Source: Lysinibacillus xylanilyticus | GTDB lineage: Bacteria; Bacillota; Bacilli; Bacillales_A; Planococcaceae | Assembly: GCF_001183605.1 (NCBI RefSeq) | Contig: NZ_LFXJ01000005.1 | Location: 1,054,001 to 1,118,000 of the forward strand | Direction of reading: 5' to 3' | Length of the DNA: 64,000 nucleotides | Part shown: one piece after another, positions 49,668 to 59,138 of the stretch | Layout: every line of letters begins with the position of its first letter | Numbering within the stretch: position 1 is the stretch's first letter | The notes under the pieces: generated by a model | What the model saw: only the letters and a program-made list of their open reading frames with translations | Told to the model about the DNA's origin: nothing | The model's database searches: none | Made by a program: the position numbers and the translations under genes

Positions 49668-49700
49668 TCAGTAACAATCTTTTAGAAAACAGCCTAAAAG
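49668..49700 (-). repeat. Partial dispersed repeat, inverted copy
   Basis: AACAATCTTTTAGAAAACAG with GCCTAAAA is the reverse complement of the segment at 48945-48967 and resembles 38047-38077. The rest of the 49563-49959 gap holds no gene. Confidence 0.5.
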
Positions 49701-49959
49701 AAGAAACATGACTTTCAAGTGTCGAATGGAAAATTTCAGGGAATACATTTGTTGTAATAGTATAAATGGTGGCCCATTTTCTCTTTTTTATGAGATGGAA
49801 AAGGGAATTGAATGATATTAAACGCCTTCGTTAAATTAAGAAATTCTATCCAACTTGTTAAAGACTTTTGATAAAGAGATAAATGGCTATCTCAAATCAT
49901 ACCGTGTTATGAAACAACACGATGAACAATAAAAATCTTTAGAGGAGAGAAAATAAAAA

Positions 49960-50904
49960 ATGAGTGTAGAAATTTATAACGGAGAACGTTCTGAAGAAAG
50001 TATTCAATTTGAAAAATTGTTAGCTTACCAAAGTAATAAGGAGAGATTTACTAGTATTGAAAACACCAAACAGTTTTTGGAGCTAAGGGGAACTGAAAAC
50101 AGTAAACCATATGTTATTGAAGATAATGTGCAATTTTCAAGTGAAGTTAAGGAGGAGGCATTTGAAGGTATACAAGTTTTCACATTAAATGACCAAAAAT
50201 CCTTGAAGCAAAAAGTAATTCTTTATTTACATGGTGGAGCTTGGACGAATCAACCTTTAGATTTTCACTGGTGGTTCATGGATAAAATAGCGCAATCTTT
50301 GAATGCGAAAATAATTGCTCCCATTTATCCCAAAGTACCTCATTTTAACTATAAAGATACCTATCCAAAAATTCTAAACCTATATAAAGAAATGCTTGCA
50401 ACTGTTGAAAATTCGAATCAATTAACGATTATGGGAGATTCAGCAGGCGGAAATATATCACTTGGCCTAGCTCATCTTTTAAAAATGAACCATTTACCTC
50501 AACCGAAAGATATTATTTTATTGTCTGCATGTGTTGATATGAGTTTTGAAAATCCTCTTATATCTGAATATGAAGAAAATGATCCGATGTTAGCTAGTGA
50601 AGGAATGGAAGTCATTACAAAGATTTGGGCAGCTGATAAAGATTTAAAAGACTCATTGATTAGTCCAATGTACGGTGATTTTAAAGGACTTGGGAAGATT
50701 ACTCATTTTATTGGAACACATGAATGTTTGTATCCAGATGCAATAAAACTTGATGAACAACTAACAGAACAAGAAATTGAAATCAAAACCTTTGTTTATC
50801 CTAAAATGAATCATGTGTTTGTTGTTATGCCAATCCCTGAAGCGGAAAATGCACAACAGAAAATTATTTCTATAATTAGTTCATTGGAAGAAATGGAGAG
50901 TTAA
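49960..50904 (+). CDS. Alpha/beta hydrolase (hormone-sensitive-lipase-like esterase)
   Basis: This 314-residue enzyme has the HSL-group oxyanion motif LYLHGGAW, nucleophile GDSAGGNIS, a likely Asp in the GTHECLYPDAI region and His in MNHVFVV. The family hydrolyses short-chain esters. GAGGAGAG precedes the ATG. It is monocistronic and lies in the degraded region but is itself intact; an IS3 relic begins about 40 bases after its stop. Confidence 0.88.
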   Translation: MSVEIYNGERSEESIQFEKLLAYQSNKERFTSIENTKQFLELRGTENSKPYVIEDNVQFSSEVKEEAFEGIQVFTLNDQKSLKQKVILYLHGGAWTNQPLDFHWWFMDKIAQSLNAKIIAPIYPKVPHFNYKDTYPKILNLYKEMLATVENSNQLTIMGDSAGGNISLGLAHLLKMNHLPQPKDIILLSACVDMSFENPLISEYEENDPMLASEGMEVITKIWAADKDLKDSLISPMYGDFKGLGKITHFIGTHECLYPDAIKLDEQLTEQEIEIKTFVYPKMNHVFVVMPIPEAENAQQKIISIISSLEEMES

Positions 50905-50939
50905 GAGTACACGAAGCGGCCACCAGGAATGTAATCTTG

Positions 50940-51030
50940 GTATAAAACAAGAGCTAGAGATCCTAAAAAAGGCTATGACCATATTCGCGCAAAATACAGC
51001 AATTTATAACTTAAAAAAGGAGTGTCTCAA
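50940..51030 (+). mobile_element. IS3-family OrfA relic
   Basis: The frame through 50948 reads QELEILKKAMTIFAQ, the characteristic end of IS3-family OrfA transposases. Only about 30 codons remain and there is no OrfB. A hairpin TCTCAAAGT...ACTTTGAGA follows at about 51025-51054. Confidence 0.7.
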
Positions 51031-51056
51031 AGTTAAAATTTAGACTTTGAGAAACT

Positions 51057-51587
51057 CTAGCAGGGTTATTAACTGCGATATTGTTCCGGGTTCATTGATT
51101 TTGATGTCAGCAGCAACATTATTTGCAAAAAAATGTTATAAAACCTATTCGTCCTCAAACTACCGATCAACAAATTGCTATCATTGTTTGCTATTCAGTT
51201 CCAGTGATTGCACTCGTTGCACTTTACTTTACTTTTAGTGGTGGTGGAGCAATTACGTTATTATTCTTAATGGGGTACGGATTAGTTACTCAATTTGTAC
51301 CAGCGGTTGTATGTAGTCTTTTGAAGAAAAACCCATTAACTGTACAAGGTGTTTTTGCTGGGATTATTGTGGGTGTCACGATTGTAGGTTGGCAAGCAGC
51401 TACTGGTGCTCATCTAAGTAAGCTGCTTCCAAGCTGGCCATCTTACATACAAGATATCAACATTGGTTTCCTAGCACTAAGTGTAAATATTTTAGTAAGT
51501 TTAATTGTTAGTGTGTTTACAAGGAAGGAAACTGGTAAAAATGATGAAACTATAACTGAGAAAACAGTAGAAAACCTTCAACAATAA
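51057..51587 (+). pseudogene. 3' fragment of a sodium:solute symporter gene
   Basis: The joined frames read AGLLTAI / VPGSLILMSAATLFAK / NVIKPIRPQTTDQQ and then four or five helices, matching the C-terminal third of an SSS-family symporter. The 5' two thirds are missing. There are at least two frameshifts, one in a run of seven A at 51127-51133. The last frame (51123-51587) is open and could be mistaken for a 154-residue gene. Confidence 0.8.
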
Positions 51588-51627
51588 AGTTTGTATTTTC
51601 TGAATATTTTTAGCGATTATATTTTTA

Positions 51628-51815
51628 CCGAAAAAGCGTCAAAAGCAATTGGATCATACTCTCAAGGAGTTTAGGTCAAATTGCATTTGAGTCGTTGAGA
51701 ATGACATTGGGATATAAACCAATTAAGTTAAGAAGAATAAGAAAATCCCAGAAGCTAGCCGGATCAATGGCTGAAACGAAGTGTCTTACAAAAGATTTAC
51801 TCGTTGAAATTGTAA
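51628..51815 (+). pseudogene. Possible RidA-family relic
   Basis: About 51630-51675 reads TEKASKAIGSYSQGV, very like the start of RidA proteins, and about 51775-51815 reads LTKDLLVEIVI, like their end. The middle is scrambled or deleted. A short minus-strand frame across it is unlikely to be real. Confidence 0.4.
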
Positions 51816-52011
51816 TCCCATGTTTAACAAGTAGATGTGAATTTGCTTGAGAAGAATCCATTTTAATCAAGCGCAGCTTTGAAAATGGATTCTTTTTAAT
51901 TGAACTATAAGGGTGACAATTTATTTAAGTAATGAACGAAGTCATCTAAGTCTAAATTATGGTCATTTAAAGCTATTCCGTCTCACTATTATTAGTATAC
52001 TTTTCACTGAT

Positions 52012-52049
<38 letters not shown>

Positions 52050-52113
52050 AATTTGGCGTGGAGGAGGGCTTGGATACGTCAACTATCCATAATATCTGTA
52101 CTTTTCTGTATAT

Positions 52114-52251
52114 GGACAAGAACTTTTAGACACTGCCACAAACCCACCTTCTTTGCACGAGGATTTTAAAGCATTTTGATTCTTTGGACAAGAACTTTTA
52201 GACACTTTATTTTTTTATGAAGACAAGAACTTTTAGACATTTTATTTTTAT
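52114..52251 (+). repeat. Three direct ~20-bp repeats, possible transposon end
   Basis: GACAAGAACTTTTAGACAY occurs at 52115, 52187 and 52222, with the last two forming a 35-base tandem unit. Read on the minus strand the unit begins TGTCTAAAAGTTCTTGTC. Multiple short repeats starting TGT are typical of Tn7/Tn552-type transposon ends. No transposase is seen. The rest of 51816-52617 holds only the accA terminator. Confidence 0.6.
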
Positions 52252-52388
52252 GGACAGATGAAAACTCATAAAGTTTAAATTACTCTGTGTAAATGGTCAC
52301 TTAAAGCAAATTAATAAGACACAAAAGTGTTGGTTTGGAATAATGTTTGATTAAAAGTTTGTTGCAATCGTTGATTTTGTATTAGAAG

Positions 52389-52433
52389 AAACCCACGCAT
52401 TTTGAAAAAAGTTTGATCAAAATGCGTGGGTTT
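52389..52433 (-). terminator. Terminator downstream of accA
   Basis: A perfect 16-bp stem (AAACCCACGCATTTTG) with a 13-base loop and T-rich exit on both strands, 185 bases beyond the accA stop. Confidence 0.8.
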
Positions 52434-52617
52434 TATTTAAATGCGAAGTTATTTTTATCAAACTATATTACAAACAATCGAACTTTATTATAAATAATCA
52501 ATCTTTTTTACAAACTACAACTCTTTTTTCTTCCATCATTAGGATATTAATTTATTTAAGAAACATTTTTTATCTCTTTACGAACAAATTCACATGTCCA
52601 ATAACCTAAAAATGAAT

Positions 52618-53574
52618 TTAAACTTCTGTATATTGTCCAATCTTTCTGAATTTCTCATAGCGATCTTCAATTAATTGTTCGCCATTTAGAGAATTCAATG
52701 CTTTTAGTGTGACGCTTATACATTCTTTTATATAAGATGCTTGCTTTGCAACATTGCGGTGTGCTCCACCAGTTATTTCAGGGATTATTCCATCAATAAC
52801 GTCGAGCTCTTTTAAGTCAGGTGCTGTTATACGCATTGCTTCTGCTGCTTGCTTCCCTAGACTACCATCTCGCCATAAGATCGATGCAGCACCTTCAGGA
52901 GAGATAACTGAATACGTTGAGTTCTCTAACATAAAGACGCGATTAGCTACCCCTAATGCAATTGCGCCACCACTTCCGCCTTCACCAATAACAATACTAA
53001 TAACTGGTACTGTTAGAATCGTCATTTCAGCAAGAGTTCTGGCAATGGCTTCACTTGGGCCGCGTTCCTCTGCTGCCTTACCTGGATAGGCACCTTTCGT
53101 ATCAATAAAACAAATAATTGGGCGCTTAAATTTTTCAGCCTGCTTCATTAAGCGTAATGCCTTACGATATCCTTCTGGGTGTGGCATACCAAAATTTCGT
53201 CGAATATTTTCTTTAGTTGATTTTCCGCGCTGGTGTCCAACAATTGTTACGGGCTGTCCTTCAAAGAGAGCGATTCCTCCAAGAATAGCTGCATCATCAC
53301 CAAATGTACGATCTCCATGTAACTCTATAAAATTTTCGCACATAGCTTCTATATATTGTAAAGTAGTTGGTCGTTCTGGATGTCTAGCAACCTGTACACG
53401 ATCCCATGGCTTCATATTGGCATAAATAGATTGTTCTAGCTGTGTTAGACGTGTTTCAAGCTTTTCGATTTCGCTTGTCAAATCTACATCTGCCTCTGTA
53501 GCAATCGTTTTTAATTCATCAATTTTTTCTCGTAATTGTACTACTGGTTCTTCAAAAGCTAAATTTTTAGACAT
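52618..53574 (-). CDS. accA: Acetyl-CoA carboxylase carboxyltransferase subunit alpha
   Basis: AccA and AccD form the carboxyltransferase that makes malonyl-CoA. The 318-residue protein shows [40 protein letters not shown] and [13 protein letters not shown], all diagnostic for AccA. I start at the ATG at 53574 ([11 protein letters not shown]); the frame's GTG at 53583 is less likely. It overlaps accD by 8 bases. In many Bacilli pfkA and pyk follow accA; here only relics and a terminator follow. Confidence 0.96.
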   Translation of the reverse strand: MSKNLAFEEPVVQLREKIDELKTIATEADVDLTSEIEKLETRLTQLEQSIYANMKPWDRVQVARHPERPTTLQYIEAMCENFIELHGDRTFGDDAAILGGIALFEGQPVTIVGHQRGKSTKENIRRNFGMPHPEGYRKALRLMKQAEKFKRPIICFIDTKGAYPGKAAEERGPSEAIARTLAEMTILTVPVISIVIGEGGSGGAIALGVANRVFMLENSTYSVISPEGAASILWRDGSLGKQAAEAMRITAPDLKELDVIDGIIPEITGGAHRNVAKQASYIKECISVTLKALNSLNGEQLIEDRYEKFRKIGQYTEV

Positions 53575-54415
53575 GTTGCACACCGCCTTTTGTATGCATT
53601 TTTACAAGCATTACTACTTGATTTCGTAAATCCTTCCGATGGAAAACTGCATCAAGCTGACCATGCTCTAGTAAAAACTCTGACTTTTGGAAATCATTTG
53701 GTAATTTTTCTCTTAATGTTTCTTCAATGACACGGCGACCAGCAAAGCCAATCAATGCTTGTGGTTCAGCAATATTAATATCTCCAATAGAAGCAAAGCT
53801 TGCCGAAACGCCACCGTATGTAGGATGCGTCATAATAGAAATAAACAATAATCCTTCTTCACTATGATGTTTTAATGCCGCACTCGTTTTTACCATTTGC
53901 ATTAATGATAGAATACCTTCTTGCATGCGCGCTCCACCACTAGTAGAAAAGATAATAACCGGTACACGTAATTTAATAGCTTTTTCAACGGCACGTGTGA
54001 TTTTTTCTCCTACAACTGAGCCCATTGAGCCCATACGGAAATGAGAATCCATAATTGCTACAACAATTTCTTCTCCATCAAGAGTACCTAACCCAGTCAG
54101 TACAGCTTCGCTTAATCCCGTTTGTTGTTTAGCCACTGAAATTTTTTCTACATAATCAGGGAAATTAAGTGGATTACTTGTTTGTAAATGATCATCCATT
54201 GGAACAAATGAACCTTCATCTAAGAGATATGCTACGCGCTCCTGTGCAGTCATTTTGAAATGATGGTCGCATTTTGTACACACTTTATGATTTTTTTCTA
54301 ATTCCTTTGTTAACTGAATGTGACGGCATTCTGGACATTTTGTCATAAGTCCTTCTGGAAATCCCTTTTCCTGTCCGTCCTCTTTCTTTTTACTAAATAA
54401 GCTACGTATTACCAT
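53567..54415 (-). CDS. accD: Acetyl-CoA carboxylase carboxyltransferase subunit beta
   Basis: This 282-residue protein has the AccD N-terminal zinc ribbon (CPEC...CTKC, about residues 27-49) followed by a crotonase-like carboxyltransferase domain with SGGARMQEG and [21 protein letters not shown] precedes the ATG. It lies 21 bases after a broken FadR-like regulator gene and overlaps accA, forming the accDA operon. Confidence 0.96.
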   Translation of the reverse strand: MVIRSLFSKKKEDGQEKGFPEGLMTKCPECRHIQLTKELEKNHKVCTKCDHHFKMTAQERVAYLLDEGSFVPMDDHLQTSNPLNFPDYVEKISVAKQQTGLSEAVLTGLGTLDGEEIVVAIMDSHFRMGSMGSVVGEKITRAVEKAIKLRVPVIIFSTSGGARMQEGILSLMQMVKTSAALKHHSEEGLLFISIMTHPTYGGVSASFASIGDINIAEPQALIGFAGRRVIEETLREKLPNDFQKSEFLLEHGQLDAVFHRKDLRNQVVMLVKMHTKGGVQHV

Positions 54416-54436
54416 GTTTTACTCCCCCTTTGTTGT

Positions 54437-55074
54437 CTAAATGCCTTGTTCAGCATTCATCCACTGTTCGTAAGCTTTTAATGCTTCTTTTTCATAGCCA
54501 AGCTGCATCGATTTCAACATAGTTTGAATGATTAATTTTTCTTCTTCTGTTGAGTTTCGATTTAAACGGTCACCGGCATAAACTGCTAACTGAAACCAGA
54601 CTTTTAGTGAAAGACGATTTCCTGACGTGATGATTATTTCTCGTAAAACATCCCGACAATTAATCGTACTTTCTATCTCTAGCTTTACAAAAAAACTGCC
54701 CCACACTGGTATGTTCGCAGAGTCTCTGTACAACTTATAACGCGAATGGCTTCCTTTTCATGAATTTGTCGCGTTAATTCGACATCCTTTTTGATTTTTC
54801 ATCTTCTAATATAAACATCGACAATATTTCTACGAGCTGATGCTTTTGTAGAAGCTAGAAACGTACCTTCCCCATGTCTCGTTTCAATAAGACCTAATAA
54901 CTCTAAACTTCGCAATGCCTCTCTCACAGAGGATCGCCCGACACCTAGACGTTCTGAAAGGACTCTTTCGGAAGGTAACTTTTCACCAGCCTGTATTTTT
55001 TCTATTTTAATAAGTTGTCGTAATTGTTGGACGATATCTAAAAACACTTTCTTTTGTTCGGTTTTTTTATCCAT
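54437..55074 (-). pseudogene. Frameshifted FadR/GntR-family regulator upstream of accDA
   Basis: The N-terminal winged helix is intact (KLPSERVLSERLGVGRSSVREALRSLELLGLIETRHGEGTF), but the FCD-type domain is broken three times. After about 54836 the ancestral LVEILSMFILEDEKSK lies in another frame; the original frame returns near a T5 run at 54788-54792 (KDVELTRQIHEKEA); and a further shift occurs at an A7 run at 54689-54695 before VKLEIESTINCRDVL. FadR-like genes precede accDA in several Bacilli and probably regulate lipid synthesis. Two of the lesions are in homopolymers, so sequencing error must be excluded. Confidence 0.85.
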
Positions 55075-55248
55075 ACGATCAACTCCTCGGTCAATCTATT
55101 CGCCTTGGAATAATTATTGCTGTCGCTTTCCTTTCGCGCAGATAAACAATGCATCCAAAGGCTTTATCTTCATTCAGTAGGTGTTTGGATACCTACTAAA
55201 AAGAAACAAAATCCACCACCTTCAGATGATGGCGTCTCTTACTGAATG

Positions 55249-55279
55249 ACTTCAAAAGTGGTCTGGCCACTTTTGAAGT
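55249..55279. promoter_or_regulatory. Perfect palindrome, candidate FadR-type operator
   Basis: ACTTCAAAAGTGG-TCTGG-CCACTTTTGAAGT has 13-base perfect arms. Its centre, GTGGTCTGGCCAC, resembles FadR-family sites (TGGTNNNACCA). It lies about 175 bases upstream of the broken regulator and the accDA operon. The rest of 55075-55627 holds a small hairpin (55176-55199) and no convincing gene. Confidence 0.5.
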
Positions 55280-55627
55280 TGGATTTATCTTACAAAATAA
55301 TTATTTGAAAGTAAAGAAAAAACTGCATAAAAATATATGCAGTTTCTAAAATTCCCTTCAATTTCATATTCTTTTCGTCGTTTGTGCATATTTTATTTTC
55401 ACTTGAGGTCTACCAAAGCGCTTTTCAAGCGTTCTCTCAATGTAAAGCAATTCATCTTCTAGTAAAAGCTCTTGAACAAGATGAAAAACTTGCGGGAATA
55501 AGGTTACAGAAACCGTTCCAAACTCATCCTGAAGCATGTAAACGGCGACCTACAAGGAAAGCACGTACCTGGCATCGTCCGGACGTGGCCCACTGAGCCA
55601 ATACCCAGGGTTATTAATCGTAACTTT

Positions 55628-55843
55628 TTTATAATCGTCGCGACTGTTTATGAGGTGCTAGAAGGCAAATATTCAGATATTAGAAAACAAGCTCGTTCTG
55701 TTGGTATTAACACTAAAAAAGTTGATATGGATGTTGTACCCATTATTGCCCCAGATGGTATGGAAGGTACTTTGTATATACCTGACAGAAAAACGGAAAA
55801 ATGGCTGGTAACCAATCCTCCCTTTTTTACGATAATGGGATGA
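55628..55843 (+). pseudogene. CD-NTase-like nucleotidyltransferase fragment
   Basis: The frame reads [20 protein letters not shown], then [13 protein letters not shown], then [16 protein letters not shown]. This order (an Arg-Ser segment, a DxDVVP strand carrying a catalytic Asp, then IPD...W..TNP) resembles the SMODS/CD-NTase nucleotidyltransferases of CBASS anti-phage systems and related NTases. Both ends are missing and no CBASS effector is nearby. The family call is from motif memory only. Confidence 0.55.
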
Positions 55844-55894
55844 TTTTGTACAAATAATAATTATTGTTTAATACGTTATCTGGAGGTTTTAAAC

Positions 55895-56684
55895 TTGCAA
55901 CTACATGCAGCCATTGATGAATTTGTATTGTATATTGAGATTGAAAAAAATTACTCGGAAAATACGGTCACTAGTTATGAATACGATTTACAACTCTACT
56001 TAACCTTTTTATCGAATCATGGCTGTTCAGCCTGTTTAAACGAGATCAACAAGACCCAAGTACGTCGCTTTATCCAATATTTATTAGGATCATTAAAACA
56101 AAAACCTCGTTCGGTGAACCGAAAAATCGCCAAAGACCGATGATAAACTTCCTGTCTATATGACACTAACGGATCTAAAACAGCTATTTGACTATTTAGA
56201 GCGCTCCCAATCACGTTTTTCGATTCGGAATGAGCTAATGTTTAAATTGTTAGCTACAACAGGTCTAAGACGTTCTGAACTTGTTTCATTAACATGGGAA
56301 CAAGTTGATTTGGTAAATGAAACGATTCGAATTGATAGAAAAGGGAAAAAAGAACGTATATTGCCCCTTCATCCACACTTAATGCCGCTTCTGGCATCCT
56401 ATAAAGCTTCTTTAAGAGCATATCAAATTTATCAAACAGAACCTGTTTTTCTAAATAATCGTAAAACATTAGATCCGCGAGGTTTACATGTCATTTTTAA
56501 AGATATGTTGAAAAATGCAGGCCTCCCACCTACCCGCTTCACGCTCCATCACTTACGGCATACTTTTGAAACATTGATGTTACAGCAAAATAAAGAAAAT
56601 GTTGATTTACGAACACTTCAAGAACTACTTGGCCATGAAAGTATTACATCAACCCAAGTCTATACCTATGTTGAGTTTGAGTAG
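55895..56684 (+). pseudogene. Tyrosine recombinase (XerC-like) with internal deletion
   Basis: Behind TGGAGG a TTG start gives a SAM-like core-binding domain (FVLYIEIEKNYSENTVTSYE) up to NRKIA. There the frame jumps, with loss of roughly 30 residues, to KTDDKLPVYMTLTDLK and the catalytic domain at 56160-56684. Catalytic residues remain: Arg in TTGLRRSEL, HHLRH, GHES and Tyr in STQVYTY. It was probably the integrase of an element that has since decayed. Confidence 0.85.
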
Positions 56685-56736
56685 AAAAAGAAAGCAATTG
56701 ATTCTTTTCGAATATTTTAATTTATACACTTTTATT

Positions 56737-56778
56737 AAAAGGAGCTAACTACACAATTACGGGTAGTTAGCTCCTTTT
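56737..56778 (+). terminator. Terminator after the recombinase
   Basis: A perfect 16-bp stem (AAAAGGAGCTAACTAC) around a 10-base loop with A/T flanks. Confidence 0.8.
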
Positions 56779-57057
56779 AAAATTATAGTAATCGTTAAAA
56801 AGCCTAAGAGTGTCTTAAAAAGTGCGTCATTTAATACCCTTTGTTATAACTTCTTTAAAATAGGAATTAGAACATTTACCCCATTATTTTGTAATTCATA
56901 CGCAGCTTTATAGACGGCAAATAATTCTCCCAAAGACAAGGCTCTGGAATGATGCTTTTAATCGTAATTTTCAATGGCATCTAAAGCTGTAAAAGGATTG
57001 CTATTAACGATCCTAAGGTTATTAAAGTGAGTATATAAAGATGATTAGGTTGATATT

Positions 57058-57243
57058 TTATTGATTAACAGTTTTAGGGCTAAACTGATTTTCCATTCTT
57101 TTAACCCATTGTAGTAAATAACTATAGTCTACATTTTCAATTATTGGTTCAACGTCATTATTTTCCATGTCGAATGCAAAATCATTTACATTTCGTTCAT
57201 ATGCTTCAATTGTAGAACTAGACCAGCTTTTTCGGCGTTCCAT
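57058..57243 (-). pseudogene. N-terminal fragment of a second tyrosine recombinase
   Basis: This 61-codon frame (RRKSWSSSTIEAYERNVNDF...LLQWVKRMENQFSPKTVNQ) matches a SAM-like core-binding domain of phage-type integrases. The catalytic domain is absent, and nothing recognisable follows in 56779-57057. It is probably dead. Confidence 0.6.
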
Positions 57244-57260
57244 ATATTCTTTAAGTATCG

Positions 57261-57290
57261 AAACGCTCAGAGTTTACTCTAAGCGTTTTT
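57261..57290 (+). terminator. Orphan terminator hairpin
   Basis: AAACGCTCAGAGT pairs with ACTCTAAGCGTTT, followed by a T-run. No intact plus-strand gene precedes it. Confidence 0.6.
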
Positions 57291-57299
57291 GTTTTGTGT

Positions 57300-58034
57300 A
57301 TAACCTACAATTCAATTTAACTGCAACAACTTGTTTAATTTAATCAACTTACATAATAACGATATTTGCTTATACAATAAGTTCAAGATAATGGTGATAC
57401 CCCTTTTTCGGTCAAGAGAGTAACAATATTTGAGAAAACACTTTTAGAGTATTTTCAAATATAATGTTCGTATTTTATTTAATCTTAGGAGTATCCAGTC
57501 GATGGACTCACAGCACATTTGTTGTACAAACACGAATGTATAATGCGCAATGATATAAAATTGTTCGTTAATTACTTTGTGGCTGGATTTTTACAAACAA
57601 TCGTCTCAAACTAGATATCACTTTAATCCGCTTCTTTCCAAACGTTGCTTCTCTTGTTTAATTCGCACTAAAAAGGAAAAGTATTGCGCGCAGACGAATT
57701 GAAATAGACAAGATGACCGACCACCCATCTCGATTCGACTGAACACAATTTCACAGCATCCTATCTTCTATAGTATGCCCTCTTTGAAAAGAGATAATAA
57801 AGTTGTTTAATTATGATTTTTACAAATGCAATACCACCTATCGGTAAATTTGATAGGCGGTTTTAAACATCATTATTTAAATTTACATAATGGATGTATT
57901 TTTTTGAAACTCTATAAACATTTCCATTATACTTTTTTACAATTCAATTAACTCCTTCATTCAGTATAGAAAAAATTAATTCTTCTAAAAGTTAAAACCA
58001 CCTTATTTTTTATTCTTTAATTTATCTCAATCTA
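57300..58034. other. Gene-free spacer before the acetylation locus
   Basis: Very AT-rich, with no open frame worth calling. A hairpin at 57833-57864 (ACCACCTATC with GATAGGCGGT) precedes T residues. It marks the boundary between the relic region and the intact SGNH/MBOAT locus. Confidence 0.4.
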
Positions 58035-58074
58035 ATCTGCATTTTATCTTTATCTCCATCCATTAACTTATATT
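58035..58074 (+). promoter_or_regulatory. Activator-type promoter of SGNH gene 1
   Basis: ATCTGCATTTTATCTTTAT (58035-58053) carries TAATCT and TTATCT hexamers at 11-base period, and a TATATT -10 box starts at 58069. The same block recurs at 59031-59070 with identical spacing. Tandem hexamers over the -35 position are typical of OmpR/PhoB-type activators. Confidence 0.6.
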
Positions 58075-58143
58075 AAGAACGATTTGCAAAACATTTTATA
58101 TGCAAAGACCTAGACAAAAACATAATACGAAAGGAAACTGTCT

Positions 58144-58812
58144 ATGATTAAAAAACTAATCGCAATCCTGTTGTTAGGAATTACCGTTTTATCGGCTTGT
58201 GGAAATCTCGATAGTGAGAAAAAAATCGCTAAATCAGATAATTCTTCTACAATGTTTGAAAAAGAATCCTTCCCTGTGTCTAATATAGATACTTCTACAT
58301 TTGGATCCGTATTTAAAACAAGTGTATTTTTAGGAGATTCAATTACAGATGGCCTTCATGATCTAGATTTATTGGACGACGCTAATGTAGTAAGTGCTAT
58401 GGGGAAATCAATTGGAGATGCTCATAAAGATGTTGAGCAAGTAGTTAACCAAAAGCCGAAAAATATATTTATTTTGCTTGGACTATGTAATCTTATCGAT
58501 ATAAAAGAATCTGCAATAGCTCAATACTCTCAACTGATTCAAGAATTAAAAGAAAAATCACCTGACACAAAGATAAATATCCTATCGATTACACCCGTTA
58601 CACCGGAACGTGCGGAGAAAGAAGTACGCTATCAAAATATTAATGATTTTAACGAAGGTTTCAAAACATTAGCGAGAAACGAACGAGTAAATTTCATCGA
58701 CTTATCTCCAATATTCAAAAATAATAAAGATCTCTATGTGAAGGACGGCATACATTTTAAGCCTGAATTTTACTCAATTTGGCTGGATTACTTAAAAAAT
58801 CAATTGAAATAA
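58144..58812 (+). CDS. SGNH/GDSL-hydrolase-like lipoprotein 1
   Basis: This 222-residue lipoprotein (lipobox LSAC, Cys19) has block I FLGDSITDG with Ser66 and block V KDGIHF with the Asp/His pair. Block III, normally GxND, reads GLCN, so the oxyanion Asn is Cys and the Asp is Asn when aligned with its paralogue at 59139. It is therefore either a modified or an inactive esterase-fold protein. Extracytoplasmic SGNH proteins often add or remove O-acetyl groups on surface polymers. A GAAAGGAAA site precedes the ATG. A terminator separates it from gene 2. Confidence 0.88.
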   Translation: MIKKLIAILLLGITVLSACGNLDSEKKIAKSDNSSTMFEKESFPVSNIDTSTFGSVFKTSVFLGDSITDGLHDLDLLDDANVVSAMGKSIGDAHKDVEQVVNQKPKNIFILLGLCNLIDIKESAIAQYSQLIQELKEKSPDTKINILSITPVTPERAEKEVRYQNINDFNEGFKTLARNERVNFIDLSPIFKNNKDLYVKDGIHFKPEFYSIWLDYLKNQLK

Positions 58813-58860
58813 ATCCTAAAAGGCATACAAAATACTGTGTGAATTATATATAACTAATAC

Positions 58861-58908
58861 AAAAGGAAGCGAACTATTGCTATAAGCAACAATTTGCTTC
58901 CTTTTTAT
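58861..58908 (+). terminator. Terminator between the SGNH genes
   Basis: AAAAGGAAGC pairs with GCTTCCTTTT, extended by GAA/TTT-type pairing, followed by TTATTT. Confidence 0.75.
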
Positions 58909-59030
58909 TTATCGCAGCACATTTTCTCTAATTTGAATTAGCTTCCGAATAATTATTTAGAGATAGCAACATTAAGTTTTTTAAAGTTCCTTTCCTTCAC
59001 TTTGTCTATTCTTTATCTGATTTATATCTT

Positions 59031-59070
59031 ATCTGCATCTTATCTTTATTCATAACAATTATTCTATATT
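59031..59070 (+). promoter_or_regulatory. Activator-type promoter of SGNH gene 2
   Basis: ATCTGCATCTTATCTTTAT (59031-59049) differs at one position from the element before gene 1. TTATCT hexamers have 11-base period, and the TATATT box starts at 59065, 16 bases after the motif end in both cases. The start codon follows at nearly the same distance (90 bases against 91). Confidence 0.6.
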
Positions 59071-59138
59071 TTGTAAACGACAGATGCTTATGCAAGCGAC
59101 TATCGCTTACTAAAATATGATTTGAGAGGAAGGAAAAA

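Noticed and set aside
51123-51587. A 154-residue membrane protein
   Set aside because: It is the 3' part of a sodium:solute symporter whose upstream part lies in other frames (51057-51133); the 5' two thirds are missing.
55384-55596. A 70-codon plus-strand frame upstream of the CD-NTase fragment
   Set aside because: No ribosome binding site and no family motif; the sequence around it is relic DNA.
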